Source: Albugo candida (taxonomy: Eukaryota; Oomycota; Peronosporomycetes; Albuginales). Taken from it: a stretch of 64,000 nucleotides of DNA. Location: NCBI GenBank assembly GCA_040437565.1, contig JBDOQK010000006.1, forward strand, positions 682,001-746,000, given 5' to 3'. The notes under the pieces are model-generated. The model searched no databases. It was not told the DNA's origin and was given only the letters and a program-made list of their open reading frames with translations. Shown here piece by piece: positions 43,561 to 53,575 of the stretch. A program made the translations under genes and the position numbers. Each line of letters begins with the position of its first letter. The stretch's first letter is position 1.

Positions 43561-46500
43561 TCATGGAAGCTGCCAGTCATCCATTACTTTGAGTCGACCA
43601 TTGCGATTTTCCGACAAGGCGATATCGTCTCTCCATCCACGAATAAGCTTTTCATTCGATGGACAATTCTGTTTTTTAGATGGATCAATTCCCTCTTTGT
43701 TTCCTATCACCACATCAGCAAAGCTCAATGAGCGCATAGAAGCTTTTCGAGAATCTCCTTCCGATTTAGGAGTTCCTGGACTGAAGACAAAATGATTTCG
43801 TTGCAATATGGCAGAGCATTCTGTGCGCATCGTACTTGCCCGTTTTTTTCTATTTGATTTGAGTGGGAATTCAGACCCTGCCTGAGTCTGTTTATTTGTG
43901 TTTGTATTTGATTGACTATGTCGACGAGTAAACAGCGGTCCAATATCACGTTTCTCGCGTTGCACATGACTCATTGTCGGAGACAATTTCGATGGTGAAT
44001 TGGATAATAATGGTCCATCGTTTTCTGAAGCACCAAGCTGAGCGTACACGTATGCAGCGTTTGTATCGGTAGTTCTTGTAGGTAAATGAGGTGTCGGTAC
44101 TGGTGCTTCACTATCTCCTGTTTGAAAGCTTTCATCTTGATGTCGTGAACGGTCTTCCTCAAGCACGCAAGTCTGTATATTCAGCGCGGGTCTACTTCCT
44201 GAAGGGGCCTCGTATGCTGCTTGTGGTGGTGCTGGGATGCTGATCGAGTCTCTTGGCGATTTGACACGTATGGAGGTTTGTGAGCCAAGAATGGATCGAA
44301 GTATGTTTTGTGGATGTGGCACAACTCCTGCCACCATATCAGTTTTATGGTCGATACTGGTAGAGTCGGGTAAAGATGCACATATCAGAGTTTCATGTGC
44401 TGCCGCAAAAGAGCGACGAATTTGAGTAATCCGAAAGCAATTCCGGCCGACATTATTGCTTGGTTGCAATGGATCTTCAAGAAAAATAGGATCAAACTTG
44501 TGCGGATCGTACATTTGCTCAGCACCATGTTCTCTGGTGGGCCAATCTTGAAGAGAGTGACGACTCTCGAATGTGTGCGATGACGATGCTGACGAGAATG
44601 AGATCGCGAGCGGTTCTCTTTGAATCTGTTTGAGGTTCGGCCGTTCTAACACATTGGAGCGATCTCTCACTGCAGTGTCAGTACACATGTCGGGAATTCG
44701 TGGGTTGACAGCCAAGGATGAATCTTTCGATTCGGTGGTCGAGGTGTCACGATTGAGAAAAGAACGCGAAGCCACACTGATACCTGTCAGTCGTGGATCA
44801 AAGTGATTCCCGTAAAAATCGAGAAAGCCCAGGAATGTCATTCCAAAATCCTCAAACAATGGAGTAGTAGACATGTGTGTGCTTCCATTATATGTTTCAT
44901 AACCGCCTGAAGATCTGTCTTGCAAGAAGCGTACGACCATAAGCAAAAGCGCATACGATGAAAGCCCGCCGGAATATGCAAAAGCATAGCCACGTTCGAT
45001 TACAAAACTCTTTAGTACCAGCATTAGTGGTACTACAGACGGAAATTCATGAATGAAAGCATGCACGACATCATTTGTTGCTAGTCCATTGTGCCCAGGA
45101 CCTTCGAATGAAATGTCGAGGCGTACATGATACGGTGCTTTGGTGAGCAGTGTGATAATTGGCATCGCAGCGTGAGGTATCGTTTTCACTGATTCTGGAA
45201 CAATCCATGGCTCCTTTCGTAGCTTTCGAGCCAAATTCTGTTGCCAGGTCTCTTTTATCGCATTTCGTCCTTCTAGAACCCCTGCTGCTTCTGCAGGAGC
45301 ATCATGGCGCACTTTCGGCAAGCAAATGACCAGATCTAAATCACTATATATCCACAAGAATCAATTTGGGTCGAAAAAGCAATAAAACTAGTCAAACCTT
45401 GATGGTAAGGCGAGCTGCGTGACGAAGGAGCCGTATGCTCGAACTTGAGCTCGAGGCCACAAAGACTGCACAGTTGCAGTACATAGACGTTGAGCTGCGG
45501 CCTGAGCTGGTTTCCGTTTATCACTCTGAGCTTGTAACAAACTCACGAATTCACACATGTCCCAATGTAATCTGGATCGTGGTGGTAAGGTCGACATCGG
45601 AACTGACACGAATGGTCCATACATATTCGCTTGTACAGGCAGTGTGACAGCTATATTGCCAGCTTGTAAAGTTGAGCTAGTCAAGAACCCATCGTCACAA
45701 GTAGAATCACGGCCAGGCACTGATTTCAATTCCATCGTCTCACAATGCACAAAAGGTTCCTCGAAGTCCGGTGCCTGCAATTCGCTGCTCGTTCCACAGC
45801 CTCTGGCGAAAGCCTGTGCGTCCATCAACTTGGTGCTTTCACTTATATGCTTCTCGATACTCTCACCACCAGCATGTGTGAATAATCTCAAACTCTCGTC
45901 AGTTGCACATAATCGAGCTTCCAATGATTTGACAGCTTTTCGTAGGTCTGTTACCTCATCAACGAGTCGACTTGTAATCTTTTCGAAATTCTGACAATAC
46001 AGTTAGCCCATGAGACTCATCAACCAAGAGATTGTCCTACCTTTGTTTTGGATTCCAAACTCTCTTCCAACATGGCAATAGAGCATACAAGGCCAGATGT
46101 TGCTCCAATGAGATCTTCGTTTTGCTTCTTCACGTTCTCCGCGCGTTCAGATCGACACGTACAGCACAAATTGTTTCCAATGATATCAGCGGATAAAGTG
46201 ATCTGATCCCCGTTGCAATCGAGCTCGTCGCCTTTTGTTGGGTTTAAAGCGCTCGACCAAAGTTTGCGAGAAGCGTTGTCTGTATTCACACCAATATTTC
46301 TCTTCTTCGTGGCGTGATTTAGCGATGATTTTGTTTGGTTTGATTCTTTCTCGTAGCAAGAGAGAAAATCATTGGAGTCATCGCATTGCATAGAACTGTC
46401 AATCAAAAAGGGGGCGCTGGCCGGAGCGAACTGTTTGAACGGATATTTTCTTGTCAAAGCTGAACTTGGTTGCATCATCTCCGTACTTGCATCGATTGAG

Positions 46501-49500
46501 TCTTGAAGTGTAGACGATTGCCACGTTTGGAAATCCCAATCATGATTTGAGATGACTGAATTCTCAGAAGCTGTCAAAGCCGCCGCATTGCTTGATGTAT
46601 TCAGCGAAACTGGTTGATACCATTTCTCTGCTGACCAGTGGTGGTAGACTCGCTTATCCAGCGTCCCTGTTTTGAATTGTTCGTCATCTCGAGCATGCTC
46701 ATTTAGATCGAAATCAGATGTCAACAATTTAAGGGCTTGTGAAGATGCCAATGAAAAGTCAAAATCACTCTCGGGAGCTTTATGTTGCCGGCGTGGTGAT
46801 AACTCCCTCGAATCCATGGTAGGATTCTTATAATCCCCATAGTTGTGCTTTTGCACTGTTATCGATCCAGATTGTTGCAATCTATTTGATCTTGTATTGC
46901 TCTCTTCAACCTGTTCTTCTGGGATTGCTTTCAACTCTATCAGAGTGTGGTTGGAGTCAGGTGGGCTAAGAAAGTCACTCTGGTCATTTCCATCTCTTGC
47001 CACTTGTCGAGTTATGTCGATGTCGTTCATGTGATTCGGTGTTGGGTGCGCCTTCATTTTACGATCAATTTCTTTCTTGATTCTCTGCTTTCTCTTTCTT
47101 TGCTTCTTACTGATGGTACTTTGCTGGAGATGACCGACTTGAGCTGTTACGCCATATGCTCCATTGATGATTTCATGAACGAGGTCGATACAAATAGCAA
47201 GCTTAGCGGATTCTTTCTGCTTTACTGACGACACAATCTGCGCTAGAACAGCGCAAAAGCGCTTTCCATGTTCCACTTTATACATTAGGACTTTCCGACG
47301 CTGTTTCAACGCTTTTTTTCGACACGCTCTTCTTTTTTGTGCGCCAGTTTTCAATACATAGGCGTTGTTGATGCATGAATGCACACTTCCTTCCTTTAGT
47401 TCGTCAGACTCCACTTGCATCAGTCTTTCACTCAATGTAACAGAGCAAGATTCTTGTATCATCTCCGCAAATAATAACTTCACAGCTGCACCGTGCGGTG
47501 ACAGTATCATTGTATCAAATGAGCACTGAAAACTTCTTTCTGCAACCTCCCGAGCGCATAGATCTCTAGTCATCTCACCACCTCTCACAAGAAATTCTAC
47601 AATGTCCAAAAGACTTGCAAGAGACTTGATATTGTNNNNNNNNNNNNNNNNNNNNNNNNNNNNNNNNNNNNNNNNNNNNNNNNNNNNNNNNNNNNNNNNN
47701 NNNNNNNNNNNNNNNNNNNNNNNNNNNNNNNNNNNTGTTGCAATCTATTTGATCTTGTATTGCTCTCTTCAACCTGTTCTTCTGGGATTGCTTTCAACTC
47801 TATCAGAGTGTGGTTGGAGTCAGGTGGGCTAAGAAAGTCACTCTGGTCATTTCCATCTCTTGCCACTTGTCGAGTTATGTCGATGTCGTTCATGTGATTC
47901 GGTGTTGGGTGCGCCTTCATTTTACGATCAATTTCTTTCTTGATTCTCTGCTTTCTCTTTCTTTGCTTCTTACTGATGGTACTTTGCTGGAGATGACCGA
48001 CTTGAGCTGTTACGCCATATGCTCCATTGATGATTTCATGAACGAGGTCGATACAAATAGCAAGCTTAGCGGATTCTTTCTGCTTTACTGACGACACAAT
48101 CTGCGCTAGAACAGCGCAAAAGCGCTTTCCATGTTCCACTTTATACATTAGGACTTTCCGACGCTGTTTCAACGCTTTTTTTCGACACGCTCTTCTTTTT
48201 TGTGCGCCAGTTTTCAATACATAGGCGTTGTTGATGCATGAATGCACACTTCCTTCCTTTAGTTCGTCAGACTCCACTTGCATCAGTCTTTCACTCAATG
48301 TAACAGAGCAAGATTCTTGTATCATCTCCGCAAATAATAACTTCACAGCTGCACCGTGCGGTGACAGTATCATTGTATCAAATGAGCACTGAAAACTTCT
48401 TTCTGCAACCTCCCGAGCGCATAGATCTCTAGTCATCTCACCACCTCTCACAAGAAATTCTACAATGTCCAAAAGACTTGCAAGAGACTTGATATTGTGC
48501 TGCTCATCCATTGTCGATTTAATATATCCGATGATTCTTTGAGCTCCTTCTTTGCACCATTTGATCGGTAGTGTCTTCTCCTTTTGAGTATCGTGCCATT
48601 GATTTATAAGAATCGATTTCTCTGAAAAAGTATTTCGAAGTCTATGCTGATTATATATCGCGTTTTGTGATGTAGCCGAGTAGTATGCTTGCCAAATTCT
48701 GACTTCCTAAAGTCTGTGATTAGTATCATGGAGTCAAGAATGTATCAATCTCCTTACTTACGAAACAATTTGCAAGAAACACTGAAACAGAATAGAATGA
48801 GCGTAATGAGAACCACTGGAAATAAATAATTAGTCCTGATGTTCCCTTTTCTCGATTGGCAAAATGCATACCGCTGTTTCGATCCAGACGCTTTTATTGT
48901 GTATCAGTTGCTTTTTGTTACCCTGTGCTGCCGTATCGAGCTTTTTAGGGATACCCCAAGCTAAGAAGTCTCCATCTGTTACATTCCTCAGTATCTCCAG
49001 TACAGTATCAATGTCGTGACCATCATGACCAAAGGTCAGTACAATACCGTCACAGATTTTGGTGGAGTTGAAATAGCAAAGTCGACGTGATAGGGACTTG
49101 CAGCTTGATGTGTATGAAGATCCATGCAACGCATGAAGGAAGTCGCCGTCATCGGTACTTCTTATCGGTCTGGTGATAAATTCTCTGTTCACAAGGTACA
49201 ATGAATATGCCGATAGAAAAGGACAAATTCTGATCGTTCTAACGATACCGTGGTGCGTCCGATCTGGTATAACATCCCTTTCGATTTAATTTTCTCGAAT
49301 TGGATTCATTTGTATCGAGTGCCGTGACTGAAGGTGACAAACGAAACTCAGTGACAAATTGTTGGCATTTGTAGCGCTTTCTCTTGGTGATAGACATGCT
49401 GATGATCGTTTTCACCAAAGAGGTATCCACGATTGAGAAGATGGATTGGAGCTCCGATCGGCTTTGTCCGCGTAACCAATGAATAACGCTTCTTTTCAAT

Positions 49501-49745
49501 TCAGGTTGATACTGTGCAGATGCGCTGGAAGAAGACGGAGTTGGCACCTCGGAATACCGCTTTTTACTCTTTGCGCGACGTGAGTTACTACAGTCTTCGA
49601 TACAGATCTTGTTGCCTAGACACATAATAAGTTCACCGAGAGCCTCAATGAGCTGACGCGATTGTGATAAAGCGGCATGTGAACTGGCCATTCTTCGCAT
49701 ACACTGAATAAGGTCACACACTAAAGAAGGCGTAGAAGAGATCAT
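43561..49745 (-). CDS. giant TRF4/5-like non-canonical poly(A) polymerase
   Basis: Six exons join in frame: 49745-49249, 49184-48872, 48815-48762, 48706-46041, 45990-45398 and 45343-43561. The introns are 50-64 bp. Exon 4 contains the 100-N gap 47636-47735 plus a 763-bp overlap (46873-47635 repeated at 47736-48498). Removing both gives about 1,680 aa. The nucleotidyltransferase centre spans an intron near residue 1070 ([16 protein letters not shown]), with the third Asp in VRLDISFEG. The PAP-associated domain follows ([28 protein letters not shown]). This is the TRF4/TENT4 pattern, which adds short A tails to nuclear RNAs for exosome decay. The first about 900 residues are unlike TRF4 and unassigned. 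A coiled coil precedes the catalytic domain, and the last 400 residues are Ser/Thr-rich. Confidence 0.82.
46873..48498. repeat. 763-bp sequence on both sides of a 100-N gap
   Basis: 46873-47635 is identical, as far as I compared, to 47736-48498 around the gap 47636-47735. It sits inside exon 4 of the TRF4-like gene and would create a false partial second gene if taken at face value. Confidence 0.93.
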
Positions 49746-49762
49746 CCTCGGACGACGATACC

Positions 49763-51297
49763 ATGTCTGATGTTGTTCTTCGCGTGTATGATTTAAGTCG
49801 CGGTATGGCGGCTCAGCTCTCACTCGCTATACTTGGTAAGCAAATTGATGGAATTTGGCATACAGGAGTTTATGTTTTCGGACGGTAAGAAGGTGTTCAC
49901 TATACTCGAGCCTGTATATAACTTCACATGAACACTTGTGTTGATAGCGAGTATTTTTTTGGTGGTGGAATACAGGTGAGGTTCTTGATATCGAGCCAAG
50001 CTCAACTTGCTTTCATTCTTTTATGCACTAGACAATGGAGCCCACCGAAGTTGTGCAGCGATACGCTATGGAACCCGTTCGAGTGATCGCAATGGGAAAA
50101 ACAGATATCACTGAAACACGATTTCATGCGTTCTTACACGAAATTCGGGCGCGTTACACCGAACAGACATACGATTTGCTGACGCACAATTGCAACAATT
50201 TTTCAGATGAGATTGTCAAGTTCTTATTGCATGGTAGCGGCATTCCGAAGGACATTTTAGACCTTCCACATCAGGTATTATCAACCCCTATGGGTGCAAT
50301 GCTTCGACCCATGCTAGAAGATGTTCAGCGTCAAATGCGACTGAATGGGTCCCAGATTCCATTTACAGCTGCTGCTAACGAAAAGGCTATTACAGAACCC
50401 GCTTCGAAAGGTGTCGGAAAACGTAAATTCATATACTCTGGAAACCCGCAGCTGTATCTACCGCAAATATTGGGTCGAATTCAAGAACTGAATGAAAAGC
50501 AAATGGTCCTATCAGCTGATGAAATGCAAACTCTACAAGACGTACAAAAGTCATCAGAGACTTCTCTCTCCCAAACACATCCAACGGAGTTCATGGAAGC
50601 ATTATCTCGCTCGTGGACAATGCTACTGAAGCTAATGCGATCACAGGACCAGAAATCTCAATGGATTTTCCCCAAATTATGCTTGCTTCGTGCCCTCTTG
50701 TTGTTCCCAGTCAACGACACGAAGAACCTGATGGAGTGCCTCGAGTGCTTTTTCACATTGATCGAATCCTCAGTCAAAGTAGGATCGACTTGCTTCTCTT
50801 CACATACGGAGGAGATTGCCGTTTTATCCGTATTGCTAAACTCATTCATAAACCCAGCTATTACCGAGTTTACCATTACCCACGCAAATCAATTTCTTCC
50901 CTTTGTATTTCGAGCGATCTCAACGATGGATAACCACTTAGAAGTTCGAATAATGAGTTCAAAAGTAGTCCAAAACTGTTGTCTCGCATTGGAATTGGAA
51001 GAAGAAATGATCGTGTCGACACTGGTATGCGGATCCATCGAGGTGATGGGAACCATGTCTCAGAGCGATCACGAAAGTGCATCTCACCCTTCGCAAGAGA
51101 TGATGATAGAAAGTTTGATGAATGGGATTATACACTTATTATCGAGCTTCCGTCTTGCTCGGAATCTGTCGATGCAACTTGGACTAGAAAGCATTCTACA
51201 ACGTTTGCAACCTACCCAATCCATCTCTGGACTAGTTCGAGAAATCCGAGCAATAGTATCTAGGCATGGCTCAACTGACATGGAGCACAGTAAGTAG
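49763..51297 (+). CDS. PPPDE (DeSI-like) peptidase with PUL-like helical C-terminus
   Basis: Three exons (49763-49884, 49948-49975, 50032-51297) encode 471 aa; the middle one is a 28-bp microexon. The PPPDE fold begins at once: [13 protein letters not shown], then the catalytic His in [20 protein letters not shown]. The catalytic Cys is in [12 protein letters not shown]. Such papain-like enzymes remove SUMO or ubiquitin. Residues about 230-460 are an all-helical, armadillo-like region consistent with a PUL domain, which binds Cdc48/p97 and is known to be fused to PPPDE in other eukaryotes. The PPPDE call is firm, the PUL call probable. Its ATG is only 17 bp from the ATG of the divergent TRF4-like gene. 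Confidence 0.88.
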
Positions 51298-51514
51298 AAC
51301 GCACTAATCGCAATCCAATAAGACTCCATGCATCTCCCTTTTTATTCGCTTACTGGTTCTGTGAATCGTTAAAACACAGTAAACACATTTCAAATGTATT
51401 TTTTCATTTCTTCGGTACTCAATTCGCTCAGCTCATGTAGTACATCGATATACCAGCTTTATTATGGCCTCTTCGATCTGATCAGAATTCCTTATACGCG
51501 AGCTGTGAGTCTTT

Positions 51515-53248
51515 ATGACGCAAAGAAATATTGCAATTTTGCTTCCAGTGGAACGAATGTACAGTACAAACACTTTGGTCACTTGCTTGATGCGGTCTCA
51601 GACTTTACAAGTAAGAAGAGTCTCTATCTCTACTCTGAGGTGTGTGACAGCATTGCCAATTCACGTAATCAATCGAGTGGCTGGAAATTACCGAGCCAGT
51701 TCAGACATCCAAACTCAAAACCCAGTGCACTCTATCAGCGGTGAATGGAGCAAAACTCTTCCGTGGGCAAAGGTTCTAAAAAGATGCTTGAAAGAAGAAG
51801 GACCCGAGGACGTCTCAAATATGCTAACCCATCTCGCTGATAAACGCGCTCTGATCACATCCCCTAGCAAGCTCATGAGGCTTTGCGCATTTCTGGCGAG
51901 ATACGAGTGGTATAATCCTGTGCATAATATTCTGAACGATAGCTTGGAAAAATTTGTGCCAATCCGGGACAAAACAAACGCCAGTGAGCAATTTGTCGCA
52001 TCAGGGCTCGATAAAGTATTTGATTCAGTGCTGAGTGTGTACAAAGAGAAAAACGAGTGGAAGCAAGTTCATAGAATGATACATCTATTGCATGATAGAT
52101 CCATCGATCCATCTCTACGAATTCTTCGTGTGTTTCTTATCACTTGCGCCAGATCGAATCGAAAAGAGCATGTGCATAAAATCATTCAGCATTTACATTT
52201 GAACAGACTTGTCAGCAGTCTAAATGACGTCGAAAACATGAAGACGGTCACAGCCTGTTGCCAAGCTCTATTACTCCTCGGACAGTCAAATCGTGTCATT
52301 CAATTGTTGGGACACTTGGTAGACGATTTGCCATCGAGCAAACATTATACTGAAAGTCGTGAAAGCGATCTTTTTTGGATAGGTTTCAAAAAGCTGATAC
52401 ATTCTGGGAATACTATTCGTCTCAATGTTCTTGTGGAAGCTTATATCAACGAAAATCAAAAAAGCCAAGTCTTGAGGACTTTGTCCTGGATGCACAGAAA
52501 CAAGCATGCGAAGCCAGATTGTGTCACCTTTGAAATGATTCTGCAGTATTTGGTGAGACACAAAGACTATAACAAGGCTCTCACAATATATCAACATGCA
52601 CATCAATTAGAATGCGTTTCCGGAGACAAAAACACTCTAATCAATCTAGCTTCGCTCACGGCAGCTTTGACCGCATGGAAGACTTTAGACAAGAGGCGAA
52701 AACCGGAATCTGTATACTGCCAGTATGCATCCGATATCTGGAATCAGCTGGAAAAGTATGATTTTGCAAAGGCCAAAGAACACCAGATATTGCACTTATT
52801 TGACTGCCTCTGGAAGTACGGCTATCGCAAAGCGGCATCAAATGTTTTTGTACGAGTTATTTCTTCAACCTGTGGCGTCATTTGGAGCCGCCGAAATTGG
52901 GTCCGTCAGCTTAGCTCCGGTGCGGTCCAAGTAGATCTGCACGGATTTTCATGCGGAGCCGCACAATCTGCAATCCTTTTTGTTTTGCACGAGCTTGATC
53001 AAGAATGTCCCATGATGGAAGAGCTAAAAACTACAAAAATTGGAAAAAACTGGCAACCTGATATCCGTATCATCACTGGTGTCGGCCGTCACAGTACAAA
53101 AAAGTACATGCATGGCGAGTTACGGACGCGTATCATCACTTTACTCAATGAATTCTCTCCATTACTGAATCCCTCACAGTGCAGCACAAATTCTGGAGTA
53201 TTACTGATCACTGGTCACAATCTGCGGAAATGGATGGAGAAAAGGTAG
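51515..53248 (+). CDS. PPR-like protein with C-terminal SMR domain
   Basis: A single exon of 577 aa. The N-terminus is basic and lacks acidic residues (SQTLQVRRVSISTLRCVT), consistent with mitochondrial targeting. The middle is made of helical repeats resembling pentatricopeptides (KPDCVTFEMILQYLVRHKDY, NKALTIYQHA). Residues about 470-577 form an SMR domain: VQVDLHGFSCGAAQSAILFV, IRIITGVGRHS, and ELRTRIITLL. It has the LDLHG-like and TGxGxHS signatures. SMR domains bind or nick nucleic acid, and PPR-SMR proteins usually act in organelle RNA metabolism. The upstream 200 bp hold another open frame on the same strand, so a 5' exon is possible. Confidence 0.85.
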   Translation: MTQRNIAILLPVERMYSTNTLVTCLMRSQTLQVRRVSISTLRCVTALPIHVINRVAGNYRASSDIQTQNPVHSISGEWSKTLPWAKVLKRCLKEEGPEDVSNMLTHLADKRALITSPSKLMRLCAFLARYEWYNPVHNILNDSLEKFVPIRDKTNASEQFVASGLDKVFDSVLSVYKEKNEWKQVHRMIHLLHDRSIDPSLRILRVFLITCARSNRKEHVHKIIQHLHLNRLVSSLNDVENMKTVTACCQALLLLGQSNRVIQLLGHLVDDLPSSKHYTESRESDLFWIGFKKLIHSGNTIRLNVLVEAYINENQKSQVLRTLSWMHRNKHAKPDCVTFEMILQYLVRHKDYNKALTIYQHAHQLECVSGDKNTLINLASLTAALTAWKTLDKRRKPESVYCQYASDIWNQLEKYDFAKAKEHQILHLFDCLWKYGYRKAASNVFVRVISSTCGVIWSRRNWVRQLSSGAVQVDLHGFSCGAAQSAILFVLHELDQECPMMEELKTTKIGKNWQPDIRIITGVGRHSTKKYMHGELRTRIITLLNEFSPLLNPSQCSTNSGVLLITGHNLRKWMEKR

Positions 53249-53575
53249 AATCGTGATCGATACTTTTTCGATTCTGAATTCATTTGTTTATAATACGTCA
53301 TATTCCGTTGCAGTACAATTCAGATACGNNNNNNNNNNNNNNNNNNNNNNNNNNNNNNNNNNNNNNNNNNNNNNNNNNNNNNNNNNNNNNNNNNNNNNNN
53401 NNNNNNNNNNNNNNNNNNNNNNNNNNNNCCGTATCTGAATTGTACTGCAACGGAATATGACGTATTATAAACAAATGAATTCAGAATCGAAAAAGTATCG
53501 ATCACGATTCTTTTTCGATTCTGAATTCATTTGTTTATAATACGTCATATTCCGTTGCAGTACAATTCAGATACG
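53225..53575. repeat. palindromic contig join around a 100-N gap
   Basis: The approximately 85 bp left of the gap 53329-53428 reappear right of it in reverse complement and then again in direct orientation (to about 53575). The right-hand part forms a near-perfect palindrome centred near 53511. A real tandem/inverted array is possible, but a chimeric contig end is more likely. The unique copy is the 3' end of the TKL kinase gene. Confidence 0.8.

Noticed and set aside
47597-48511. A second, N-terminal-only copy of the TRF4-like gene
   Set aside because: The sequence is the same as 46873-47635 and abuts a 100-N gap on both sides; it is an assembly overlap inside one exon.
53429-53575. A transposon with terminal inverted repeats
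   Set aside because: The inverted copy is of the host kinase 3' end and touches a gap; a chimeric contig end explains it better.
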